Under the pieces are notes generated by a model. It had not been told where the DNA came from, did no database searches, and saw only the letters and a list, made by a program, of their open reading frames with translations. From positions 1 through 37,858 of the forward strand of contig JAUZSJ010000013.1 of the NCBI GenBank assembly GCA_030949555.1: 37,858 bases of DNA, written 5' to 3'. Shown here piece by piece: positions 1 through 8,178 of this stretch. Each line of letters begins with the position of its first letter. Position 1 is the stretch's first letter. A program made the position numbers and the translations under genes. Source of the DNA: Persephonella sp. (GTDB lineage: Bacteria > Aquificota > Aquificia > Aquificales > Hydrogenothermaceae).

Positions 1-91
1 AAATTTGTTATAACAGCTCTTGTTACTACAGATACAGTATTCTCATCCACACCTCAGAATTTCAAAATCGTATGCAAAATAGAAAATTTTT

Positions 92-164
92 GCTTTCTAA
101 ACCCATTCTTGTTCGCTTTAGCTCACCTAATTCAAAGAATTAGTAGCAATGGGATACAGAAAGC
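92..164. repeat. nested imperfect hairpin upstream of tnpB remnant
   Basis: Three nested inverted pairs are visible: GCTTTCT with AGAAAGC outside, CCCATT with AATGGG in the middle, and CTAATTC-AAA-GAATTAG at the tip (127-143). IS200/IS605 elements carry subterminal hairpins recognised as structured DNA, so this may mark one end of the decayed element. The internal bulge is large and no cleavage site was identified. The rest of 1-240 contains no reading frame I can support. Confidence 0.4.
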
Positions 165-239
165 ACGGCGGGCCAAAAACCGTTTAAGCGTTTTCTTTTC
201 CATTTTAACTTAAAAGGCTTGCTTTTTTCGTTAAATGAC

Positions 240-1147
240 CATAACCTAAACCAATATGACCTATACAACAAAACTAAAAGACGCCTCTATACACAAAAAT
301 CACTACAAAGCAGTAGATCACAGCAACAAATTGCCTTAGGATGAACTTTCAAGAGTGCTGGCAAAAATTTTTCAAATATCTACAAACCCCAGAAAAATAT
401 CACCCATCACCAGTGAAAACCACCAAAATACAAAAGCAGTAAATCACTAGCCTCACAGACCAGTAATATATGACAAAACAGGATTTAAGATAGAAGGGAA
501 GCACCATACGACTAAGTCTATCAAAAGAGCTTAAAACAGCATCTAAAAGAAAAACACAGCATAGATATAAACTATCTAACAATAGAAACAGGATTAGATT
601 TAAGCAGATTAGACATTTTAAATATCCAACGATAACCCCATACAAAAGCATGGTGGGAAGGTAACCTACAGGCTAAAACATCGTATATCAAAAGAAGTAG
701 AAAGAAATAAAACCACAAAAAAGATAAAGCCTCAGCAATAGACTATGGAGTATCAAACTTTGGGGGCTTTAGTAATAGAAGGACATCCAATAAGCTATAT
801 AATAGATGGCAAAGGGATACAAAAGCATATTAAGAAAATACCTACAAGCATAATAGACCAGATGTTAAGCCTTTACCACACGGTAGAGTATCAAAGCAGG
901 ATAGAATATGAAAAGCAATGGATATGGTATAAAAACATTTTTAGTAGATGAGAGCTATACTTCAGGTGTGGACAGTATGATTAATCATACTGTTTCAAAA
1001 GAAAACTACACACCTGAAGCAAGAAAGCATAGAGGATTGTTTAAAAGTGTATTTGGTTTAATTAATGCGGATTTAAACGGAGCAAGGAACATACTCAAAA
1101 AATTTAAAAAGAGTTTTCACGACATATATCTCGTTTACTTTTACTGA
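240..1147 (+). pseudogene. tnpB: decayed TnpB (IS200/IS605-family RNA-guided nuclease) remnant
   Basis: TnpB-like pieces follow each other in different frames. First comes NQYDLYNK and then NFQECWQKFFKYL (N-terminal helices, about 250-420). IDYGVSNFG (about 736) is the first RuvC motif region, followed by SYIIDGKGI. GIKTFLVDESYTS and LINADLNGARNIL (about 920-1105) are the C-terminal RuvC region. Stops and frame changes separate the pieces, and no full frame exists. Between VDESYTS and NADLNGA the usual CxxC zinc-ribbon cysteines are absent, which may be a subfamily trait or decay. Unlike other broken genes here, the damage is spread out and includes in-frame stops, so I read this as genuine decay. 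No tnpA was seen. The element limits are uncertain. Confidence 0.75.
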
Positions 1148-1274
1148 CACATAAAGTACTGAGAGACACTCAACAAGCCCGATAGCATAAGAGCATATGG
1201 ATTCATAATCAACAGAAATCTAAAATATCTTTAAGAAAGGTCACCGTAAAAGCCATATGATGATAAAAATCATT

Positions 1275-1303
1275 CTTGATTTTATCTCAAAACAGGTTAT
1301 ACT
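1275..1303 (+). promoter_or_regulatory. sigma70-type promoter with dyad over the -10, efflux operon
   Basis: CTTGAT (1275-1280), a 17-nt spacer and TATACT (1298-1303) lie just before the first efflux-operon gene. The inverted repeat AAAACAG-gttata-CTGTTTT (1289-1308) straddles the -10, where a repressor could bind. The predicted start (about 1310) is only a few bases from the ATG at 1313, implying a leaderless message or a later true start. Confidence 0.5.
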
Positions 1304-1312
1304 GTTTTTACT

Positions 1313-1600
1313 ATGAGAAAGTTATTACTGGTTATTGTTCTTACTGGATCTGTATTTTACACATTCCACGACTTTGTATTTTACAAAGTCGACCCGTGCA
1401 TGCAGTATGTGGAAACTGCATACAAAGTGACAGACAGATACTGTGAGATACATGAAAATCTCCACATGCCATACATAAAACCGTTTACACACATCCCTAT
1501 AAACGAAAAATTTTCAGAGAGCTACTCTTTTAACTACAGGAAACCACAGTTAAAACCTTTGGTTTCGGACATATTCAAACCTCCCAAACATACTGCCTGA
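1313..1600 (+). CDS. small secreted Cys/His/Met-containing protein, first gene of the efflux operon
   Basis: This 95-residue protein has a hydrophobic N-terminus (about residues 3-18), so it is probably exported or membrane anchored. The mature part carries possible soft-metal ligands close together (DPCMQYVE, DRYCEIHENLHMPY). It ends in a Pro/Lys-rich tail. It lies directly upstream of a TolC/CusB/CusA-type tripartite pump in the same direction with about 54 nt between. By position it could be a periplasmic metal-binding accessory, as CusF is for Cus, but I see no CusF fold signature and the metal role is inference. It has its own good promoter upstream. Nothing suggests a frameshift. Confidence 0.6.
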   Translation: MRKLLLVIVLTGSVFYTFHDFVFYKVDPCMQYVETAYKVTDRYCEIHENLHMPYIKPFTHIPINEKFSESYSFNYRKPQLKPLVSDIFKPPKHTA

Positions 1601-1628
1601 AAAACATCACAGCCTCATTCTGTCTTTT

Positions 1629-1644
1629 TGAAATAATTATTTCA
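1629..1644. repeat. perfect 16-bp palindrome abutting a Shine-Dalgarno
   Basis: TGAAATAATTATTTCA is fully self-complementary and is followed at once by GGAGGA and the ATG of the tolC-like gene at 1655. It could be an operator or an RNA hairpin affecting ribosome access to the second gene of the operon. Confidence 0.45.
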
Positions 1645-1654
1645 GGAGGAAGTT

Positions 1655-2838
1655 ATGGTTTTATTCCGTCTGTTTACTCTGTTTTTATTAATGTTCTCCA
1701 TCTCCAGAGGAGAAACTCTACAGGAAGTTTTAGATTATGCTCTAAAAAACAGCCCCCAGATAAAGGCAAAAATTTATGAAGCAAAGGAATCAGAAGGTGA
1801 GATAAAGTCCGCTGAAGCCTTCCCAAACCCTGAAGCTTACATCCAGTTTGGAAGACTGTACTCCCAGTCAGAAAGTGGTTTTAATCTTACAGAGCTTTCC
1901 ATCCACCAGCCACTGAAACTGTGGGGAACAAGAAAAAACGCTGTAGAAGAAGCACTGCTCAAAAGAGAGGCAGCCCGGCTGCAGCTCCAGTTTTACAGAA
2001 ACCAGATTGCAGGAAACATATATAAAAAATTTTATGAAACACTATACTCAAAACATCTACTACAGATAAATAAACAGAGTTACAACCTGTCAAAATCTGT
2101 ATATCAGCTGGTTAAAAAAAGTTATCAGCTTGGAGAGGAAACAAAGTTAAATCTGCTGAGAGCTGAAAAGGAACTGAAACTATCCCAGATTGAGCTGAAA
2201 CAGGCAGAAAACTTATACACAGCGAAACTGAAAGAGCTATCAGCTTTAGCAGGTAAAGACATAAAGGATGTAGAAGGCGATTTTTCAAAGCTGACAGACT
2301 TTAAAGACTTTTCCATCAGGGAACTGCCAGAGATTAGATATCTTGAAAAGATATCACAGTCTATTGACAGAGCCATACAGGTTCAGAAAGGACTGTCTAA
2401 GCCTCAGATAGGTGTTGAGTTCATAGCAGGTGAAGATGCTGCAGAGTTAGGAAAGTATGAGTTTGGTATAGGCTTAACAGCTACTGTTCCTGTTTTCTAC
2501 AGAAAACAGGGGGAGATAATAAAACTTATAAACAGAAAAAAAAGCATATTATCTGAAAAAAAGCAGAAAGAACTTATATACAGCTCAAAAATCCAGAACC
2601 TGAAGAGCAGATACTTTCTGCTGAAAAAACAGCTTATAGAGATAGACAGTCAAATTATTCCCTCAATGGAAGATGCTCTGAAGTTAGCTACAGAAAGCTA
2701 CAGAATGAGAGCAATAACCCTTTTGAACTTTCAGACATAAAAAGGCAGTACTTTGAGACATTTCTATATAGAGCATCCTTACTTAAGGAGATACACGACA
2801 TTACTGGAGAATACATAAAGATAGGAGGAATGAGATGA
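1655..2838 (+). CDS. TolC/CusC-like outer-membrane efflux protein (one frameshift)
   Basis: Outer-membrane channel subunit of the metal efflux system. A signal peptide (about residues 1-18) is followed by the TolC-type start of the mature protein (TLQEVLDYALKNSPQIKAK). Long alternating helices follow, with the repeat-type phrase NPEAYIQFG. The tracked ORF stops at 2740. Reading resumes in the +1 frame as FELSDIKRQYFETFLYRASL and ends at the TGA at 2836-2838. The break is in the T run near 2720 (ACCCTTTTGAAC), and one added T restores a single frame of about 395 residues, near the family size. The stop overlaps the next start as ATGA, so translation is coupled to the adaptor gene. Start ATG 1655 has a strong GGAGGA ribosome site. 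Confidence 0.85.
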
Positions 2839-3925
2839 AAAAGTTTATAACAGTTCTGACAGTTATCCTGATAAGCATAAATGCATTTGCAGGGGGGAGG
2901 ACATGGACACGACGAACATTTGGATGAAGAGTTTGTTCTTACTGAAGATGTTGTAAAAAAGCTTGGAATAAAGTGGGAAACAGTAAAAGAAAGGGAAGTA
3001 TTTATCAAGAAAAAATATCCTGCAGTAGTAAAGGATGACCTGACTCTGTCTGAAGCTATCTACTCGCCTGTTGAAGGAATTATAAAAAAGCTGTTAGTTA
3101 AAGAAGGAGATCCTGTTAAAAAGGGGCAGAGAGTTGCTCTCATATACTCACCAGAGATAAAAAAAACTGATTGCCCAGATTAAGCTTACACAGGTTCAGG
3201 TAAAAAATCTGAAAGCTATATATGAAAGGGAGAAAAAACTCTACCAGTCAGAAATTATTCCATACGGAAGATACTTTCAGGCAAAAGTAAACTACGAAAA
3301 TGCGAAAGGTAAACTTGAGGCTCTCACAGAATCCCTGAAAGCTTATGGAGAAATAGATGGACATCTACTGGTATTAAAGTCAGACATAGATGGATATGTT
3401 GCAAAACAGAACGTAGTATTGGGAGACAGTGTAGACATCAACAAACTGATTTTCAGGATACATTCCCACGAGAAACTGTGGGTAGTTGCGATGGTTCCTG
3501 TTAAAGATACAAAATTCTTCAGTAAAGGATTAAAAGTGGAGGTAATATCCCCACTGGGAAAAACGAAAGGCACTGTAGATTTTATCAGCCACAAAGTAGA
3601 CCCTGAGACAAAAAGGAATGATGTCAGAATCATAGGAGACAACAGCAATGATACATTAAAACCTAACATGTTCGTTGACGTTCTTATAAAAAGCAAAAAA
3701 ATAAAAGGCATCTTCATCCCTGAAAGCTCTGTGGTTATAAAAGACAACAGCCATTTTGTTTTTGTAAAAAAAGGAGAGCATGTGGAACCTGTAGAGGTGT
3801 TTTTGGGAGAAAAGATAGATGGATACTACAGAGTTATAGAGGGAGTAAAAACTGGAGACCAGATAATCATCAAAGGGGTGTCCTTCCTCAAAAGCCGATT
3901 CCTTGCAGAAACTGAAGGACACTGA
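2835..3925 (+). CDS. CusB/CzcB-like periplasmic adaptor of RND efflux (two frameshifts)
   Basis: Membrane fusion protein linking the inner-membrane pump to the outer-membrane channel. The start at 2835 gives signal peptide MKKFITVLTVILISINAFAG. The frame breaks in the G6 run (about 2890) and continues with a His-rich segment, GGHGHDEHLDEE, a plausible metal-binding N-terminus. The biotinyl/lipoyl-like half-motif (YSPVEGIIKKLLVKEGDPVKKGQ) is clear. A second break in the A8 run (about 3166) leads into the helical hairpin and then the beta-barrel domain (WVVAMVPVKD to LAETEGH). Joined length is about 360 residues, normal for the family. Both breaks are in homopolymers and are probably sequencing errors. 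It overlaps the TolC-like stop by 4 nt and is followed by the pump gene after about 11 nt. Confidence 0.87.
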
Positions 3926-3936
3926 GGAGGTCAGTG

Positions 3937-6900
3937 ATGATAGCAGGAATCTTGCAGTATAGATTATTAGTAATCTTTGCCCTTATAGGAATTCTTTCTT
4001 ATGGATACTACTCTTTCAAAACCATACCTGTTGATACATTTCCTGACCCTACGCCACTACAGGTAAACATATACACAGAAGCACCTGGATACTCTGCCGA
4101 AGAGGTTGAGGCACTTATCACAAAAAGAATTGAAACAGTCATGTCAGGTATAAAGGATGTTGAGATGGTAAGGAGCACATCTATACCGGGACTGTCATAC
4201 GTTGCCATATTCTTCAAAGACGGAACTGACATTTATTTTGACAGAAGACTCGTTATGGAAAAACTGCCAGAAGCCCAGAGTCAACTACCAGAAGGCATTG
4301 TTCCAATAATGGGTCCAAACACCTCTGGTCTTGGTAATGTGCTTATTTATGCCCTTATATCTGACAATCCTGAATACTCTCTTACAGACCTGAAAGCCAT
4401 TCAGGAATGGCTTATCAAACCTATACTGAAATCAGTTGATGGGGTGGAAGATATATCCCAGTGGGGTCCAGAAAAAGCATTCCTGATAAAACCATATCCT
4501 GAGAAACTGCTGAAATACAACATAACATTAGAAGACATATTTGAGGCTGTTGAGAAAAACGGCGGTCTGGCAGGAGGAGGATACACAAAAACACCAGAAG
4601 GAGACCTTGTTATCAGAACTGTTGCCAGCATAACCGACATAAAACAGATAGGTCAGATACCTGTAAAGGTGGAGCATGGAACAGTCGTAAGAATAAAAGA
4701 TGTAGCAGATGTTGAAGAAGGAGAAATTCCCCAGAGAAGAGGAGCTTTCACACTAAACGGTAACGAGGTTCAGGGAAATATCGTCCTTAAAAGGATTCAC
4801 ACAAACACAAAAGAGCTCATACAGAAGCTAAAGGCTGAGATAGACAGAATCAACTCAGAAGTTCTACCTGACGGAGTGAAAATTCATATCTTATATGACC
4901 AGTCCTACCTGACAGACAAAGCATTATCCACAATAGAAAAAGCCCTCTTAGAAGGAATAATACTTGTCTCTATCGCCATGATGATATATCTGTGGAATGT
5001 GAGGGCTGCCCTTTTAGTCATACTCTCTATACCCTTTACCCTATTAATCGCTTTTGGTGTTATGAAGAATTTAGGCCTTACAGCAGACCTTATGTCCCTT
5101 GGGGGACTTGCCATTGGACTTGGTCTGTTTGCAGATGCAACAGTTGTTGTAATTGAAAACATATTCAGACATATAAGCCATCACAGAGAAAAATACAAAG
5201 ATAAAAATTTCCGACTGGAAATTATAAAACTGTCTGTTCAGGAAATAACAAAACCTGTGTTCTTTGCAATTCTTATAATAATGGTTGTCTTTCTACCTAT
5301 TTTTAGTTTTGAAGGAGTTGAAGGAAAATACTTCAAACCACTTGCCCTCACGATTATCGTTGCCTTAGGTGCATCCCTGCTGGTAGCTTTCGCATTTATG
5401 CCTGTTCTTGCATACTTCGGGCTAAAGCCTGGCAGTGAGAAAAGTCTGGTTATGGACTTCATAGAAAAGGTATATCTGAAGATACTGAAAAGTGCTATGA
5501 GAATAGGCCTGGTTCTATTTCTTGGAACAGCAATTTTATTCGGAGGCTCAATATACCTCCTCACAAAAATAGGAACAGAGTTTACACCAGAGCTTGATGA
5601 AGGAGCTGTCCTGTTAGAGGTTTTCCTTGATACAAACATATCGAGAGAAGAAGCTAAAAAGTTAGCAAACATTATAGAAGAAAGGGCAAAATCCTTTGAT
5701 GTTGTAACAAATGCTTTTTCAACAGTAGGAAGGGCAGAAAAGGGAGAGGTTACAGATGTTTCTTACTTTGAAACATGGATACTACTGAAGCCTTATAACC
5801 AGTGGAAGGAACTTAAAACAAGAAAAGAGTTTGAGCAGGCACTGAGAGAAAAACTGAAAGACCTTCCTGTTGCAGGTCTTGTATTTACACAGCCTATAGC
5901 AATGAGAATAGAGGAACTACTTTCTGGTGTAAGGGCAACAGTAGCAGTAAAAGTATTTGGAGAAGACCTGAAAAAGATTAATGAGATAGCAATGAAGGTT
6001 GAGGATGTTGCGAAAGGTATAAAAGGAGCTGTTGACGTAGAAACAGAAATTCAGTCAGGAAGACTTCAGCTCCAGATAATTCCAGACTACGAAAAACTGT
6101 ACAGATATGGATATACTGTAGAAAGACTGTTAGATTTAGCTGGTAAATTTATGGCTGGGACAGAGGCAAACGAACTTAGGAAGGGACTTATCAGTTTTCC
6201 TGTCATAGTAAAACTTCCAGAAGAGACAATGGATAGCATAGAAAAGATAAAAAATATCCCCCTTCTGAAAAAAGAAGATGGAACAATACTCAGACTTCAG
6301 GATGTCGCACAGGTAAAGATAGTTCCGGGATTTTCAAAAATAAGGCATGAAAATGGACTCAGATATGCCCTCGTCCAGATGAACATTGAAGACAGAGATT
6401 TAGGTGGATTTATAAAAGAGTTAAGGGAAAAAATAGAGCAGAACATTTCTCTTCCAGAAGGATACTTTATTAAATTTGCAGGACAGTTTGAAAATCAGGA
6501 AAGGGCTATGAAAAAACTTTCCATCATAGTTCCTATTGCTATACTGCTGATATTTGTACTCCTTTACCTGAACTATAATACTGTAAGAGATGCCTTTATA
6601 ATCATGCTAAATGTGCCATTTGCAACTATAGGGGGAATTCTCTCCTTGTATATATCAGGATTTAACCTCTCTGTTCCAGCTGCAATAGGATTTATTGCAG
6701 TATTTGGTATAGCAACCCTTAATGGTGTTGTTCTGGTTTCATACATAAGACAGATGTTAGACGAAGGATTCAGTATAGAAGAATCTATAAATAAAGCTGC
6801 AAGACTGAGACTAAGGCCTATACTGATAACAGCTACAGCAGCTTCTCTTGGTCTTGTACCTATACTGTTTACCCAGGACATAGGGTCAGAGATACAGAAA

Positions 6901-7005
6901 CCTATTGCAGTGGTCGTAATAGGAGGAATATTCACATCAACATTTTTAACGCTGATACTTCTGCCTGTAGTCTATAAGTTTGTCTATAAACTGAGAAGAG
7001 CTTGA
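3937..7005 (+). CDS. heavy-metal efflux RND pump, CusA/CzcA-like
   Basis: Inner-membrane proton-driven RND transporter of about 1022 residues, normal for the HME family. It has TM1 followed by PVDTFPDPTPLQVNIYTEAPG, two porter domains, and duplicated membrane halves. In TM4 the motif GLGLFADATVVVIEN keeps the Asp and Glu of the proton relay. Six residues before that Asp there is Gly, where CzcA has Asp, so this spot resembles CusA-type pumps. The porter segment FTQPIAMRIEELLSGVRA is more CzcA-like and lacks the CusA Met at TMPI. Metal choice (monovalent or divalent) is therefore unresolved. I chose ATG 3937 over the tracked GTG 3934 because GAGGAGG (3924-3930) is then 6 nt upstream. This is one of the few long genes here with no frameshift. 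Confidence 0.93.
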   Translation: MIAGILQYRLLVIFALIGILSYGYYSFKTIPVDTFPDPTPLQVNIYTEAPGYSAEEVEALITKRIETVMSGIKDVEMVRSTSIPGLSYVAIFFKDGTDIYFDRRLVMEKLPEAQSQLPEGIVPIMGPNTSGLGNVLIYALISDNPEYSLTDLKAIQEWLIKPILKSVDGVEDISQWGPEKAFLIKPYPEKLLKYNITLEDIFEAVEKNGGLAGGGYTKTPEGDLVIRTVASITDIKQIGQIPVKVEHGTVVRIKDVADVEEGEIPQRRGAFTLNGNEVQGNIVLKRIHTNTKELIQKLKAEIDRINSEVLPDGVKIHILYDQSYLTDKALSTIEKALLEGIILVSIAMMIYLWNVRAALLVILSIPFTLLIAFGVMKNLGLTADLMSLGGLAIGLGLFADATVVVIENIFRHISHHREKYKDKNFRLEIIKLSVQEITKPVFFAILIIMVVFLPIFSFEGVEGKYFKPLALTIIVALGASLLVAFAFMPVLAYFGLKPGSEKSLVMDFIEKVYLKILKSAMRIGLVLFLGTAILFGGSIYLLTKIGTEFTPELDEGAVLLEVFLDTNISREEAKKLANIIEERAKSFDVVTNAFSTVGRAEKGEVTDVSYFETWILLKPYNQWKELKTRKEFEQALREKLKDLPVAGLVFTQPIAMRIEELLSGVRATVAVKVFGEDLKKINEIAMKVEDVAKGIKGAVDVETEIQSGRLQLQIIPDYEKLYRYGYTVERLLDLAGKFMAGTEANELRKGLISFPVIVKLPEETMDSIEKIKNIPLLKKEDGTILRLQDVAQVKIVPGFSKIRHENGLRYALVQMNIEDRDLGGFIKELREKIEQNISLPEGYFIKFAGQFENQERAMKKLSIIVPIAILLIFVLLYLNYNTVRDAFIIMLNVPFATIGGILSLYISGFNLSVPAAIGFIAVFGIATLNGVVLVSYIRQMLDEGFSIEESINKAARLRLRPILITATAASLGLVPILFTQDIGSEIQKPIAVVVIGGIFTSTFLTLILLPVVYKFVYKLRRA

Positions 7006-7007
7006 AT

Positions 7008-7027
7008 CAGGGGGCTTTTTGCCCCTG
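7008..7027 (+). terminator. possible terminator hairpin after efflux operon
   Basis: CAGGGGGC-TTTTT-GCCCCTG forms a GC-rich stem directly after the pump stop codon. No T tract follows the stem, so it may be a weak intrinsic terminator or only a 3'-end stabilising hairpin. Confidence 0.45.
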
Positions 7028-7089
7028 TTGATAATTAAACACACTTTATTTAACTTAAAGATATAACTTTTAAACAAGAGGAGACTACC

Positions 7090-7581
7090 ATGGAATTTTT
7101 AGCACAGTTTCATCCACCAATGGTTCATTTCGCTATAGCTCTGGTTATAACAGGAGTTGTGTTTGATATATTAGGATTTATCTTCAAAAAAGAAAGCCTG
7201 AAAAATGCAGGTTTCTGGACCATTATGTTTGGCATTCTGGCTGTATGGGGAGCAACATTTACAGGACACGAAGCTGAGGAGTTAGTTGAAGATGCAATTA
7301 AAGGAACTGTAGCCTATGAGATTTTAGAGCAGCACGAGGAAATAGGGGAAATACTACCGTGGATAGTTACAGTCCTTGGTATAATCAGAACCTTCCTGCA
7401 TCTAAGGCCAAATAACAAAATATATATCATCTATCTGTTAGCTGGAATATTAGTTGCAGGCGCTGTTGGATATCAGGGAAGAATAGGTGGAAAGTTAGTT
7501 TTTGAACATGGTGTAGGAACAAAGGTTATGGAAAAATCAAAGTATAATAAGGAATACTACCATTCAGATGAAGACGACTGA
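7090..7581 (+). CDS. DUF2231 membrane protein
   Basis: A 163-residue inner-membrane protein. The opening phrase QFHPPMVHFAIALVITG is the DUF2231 signature. About four membrane helices follow, and the C-terminus is charged (YYHSDEDD). The function of the family is not established; members often sit near metal, redox or respiratory genes. It lies 84 nt after the RND pump, beyond a hairpin, and a GAGGAG site precedes the ATG, so it may be separately transcribed. Conserved His residues near the first helix could bind metal or heme, but that is only a suggestion. Confidence 0.75.
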   Translation: MEFLAQFHPPMVHFAIALVITGVVFDILGFIFKKESLKNAGFWTIMFGILAVWGATFTGHEAEELVEDAIKGTVAYEILEQHEEIGEILPWIVTVLGIIRTFLHLRPNNKIYIIYLLAGILVAGAVGYQGRIGGKLVFEHGVGTKVMEKSKYNKEYYHSDEDD

Positions 7582-7830
7582 AGAAGCCGTTTCAAAAGGT
7601 TTAGGATTTGGTCTTACTTATGCTGTGAACTGCGTTGAGAACTCTTATAAGTCCTGATGCAGTACCGAGCCTCCAAAACTGTAACTACTGGTGGAGTATC
7701 AGCAATAGATACAATAGATGCATCTTCAGATGCACTGGAAATACACATATCAGATAAAATCACAGAAGAAAACCAATCACAAACATATATAGATAAAGCA
7801 ACAATAAGCACATTTTTATAGCAATAACAG

Positions 7831-7859
7831 AGCACTGTCTCCATAGCAAGAACAGTGCT
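7831..7859. repeat. 8-bp inverted repeat upstream of the RRE operon promoter
   Basis: AGCACTGT (7831-7838) and ACAGTGCT (7852-7859) are exact reverse complements 13 nt apart. They end 13 nt before the -35 element. No T tract follows. It could be an activator site or the last remnant of an upstream transcription unit. Confidence 0.35.
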
Positions 7860-7872
7860 GATAGTAATACAC

Positions 7873-7901
7873 TTTACAGGTAAGTTTATAAATAGTATTA
7901 T
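7873..7901 (+). promoter_or_regulatory. sigma70-type promoter of the RRE/ATP-grasp operon
   Basis: TTTACA (7873-7878), a 17-nt spacer and TATTAT (7896-7901) give a near-consensus promoter. The predicted start is near 7908, leaving a leader of about 25 nt that contains the AAAGGGG ribosome site before ATG 7933. It is the only good promoter I see for the operon that runs to 14543. Confidence 0.65.
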
Positions 7902-7932
7902 TTAGTTATATTACAATAACAAAGGGGATGGA

Positions 7933-8169
7933 ATGGACAGAATAAAACAGCTTGCTATAAACGATGAAGGTTTTGTTTTTGACCCATTAACTGGAGATAG
8001 TTTTACCGTAAACCAGACAGGGCTTTTTATACTGAAAAAACTAAAGGAAGGAAAAACTGAAGAAGAAATACTGCAGGAAATCACCGGAGAGTTTGAAGTA
8101 TCACAGGAAGAAGCAGAGAGGGATTTAATTGATTTTATAGAGAAACTGAGAAGTTACAGGCTCATTTAG
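7933..8169 (+). CDS. PqqD-like RiPP recognition element (RRE) protein
   Basis: This 78-residue protein looks like a PqqD-family winged helix. FVFDPLTGDSFTVNQTGLFIL gives the beta strands and first helix. Helix KTEEEILQEI and helix EAERDLIDFIEKLRS follow. PqqD and related RREs bind short leader peptides or N-terminal tails and present them to modifying enzymes. Here it opens an operon with an ATP-grasp ligase and a PLP decarboxylase, with 9 nt to the next gene. No separate small precursor gene is evident in the operon. The N-terminus of the decarboxylase contains a leader-like segment that could be its target (see findings). Family assignment is fairly sure; the partner is inference. Confidence 0.75.
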   Translation: MDRIKQLAINDEGFVFDPLTGDSFTVNQTGLFILKKLKEGKTEEEILQEITGEFEVSQEEAERDLIDFIEKLRSYRLI

Positions 8170-8178
8170 GAGTAAAAG

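Larger units (their letters stand above)
7582..7932. other. 351-nt region without an intact gene
   Basis: No intact forward ORF is present. A forward frame from about 7660 reads ASKTVTTGGVSAIDTID and later ALEIHISDKITEENQSQ, which looks protein-like but has no start or recognisable family; it may be the tail of a decayed gene. The reverse ORF 7614-7844 is Cys/Val-rich and unconvincing. At 7831-7859 there is an 8-bp inverted repeat, AGCACTGT and ACAGTGCT, with a 13-nt loop. The last 60 nt hold the promoter of the RRE operon. Confidence 0.5.

Noticed and set aside
400-651. Reverse Leu/Cys-rich ORF of 83 residues
   Set aside because: It lies opposite the tnpB remnant, has no ribosome site or family resemblance, and is probably an AT-rich shadow frame.
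2710-2740. Programmed frameshifting in the tolC/cusB genes
   Set aside because: The slips occur at many unrelated homopolymers over the whole window, including in alaS and trpE, and no stimulatory structure is evident. Sequencing error explains all of them.
5238-5672. Reverse ORF of 144 residues opposite the RND pump gene, and similar ones at 4008, 4401, 4905 and 6573
   Set aside because: The forward gene is intact and strongly recognisable; these are antisense shadows with Ser/Arg-rich composition.
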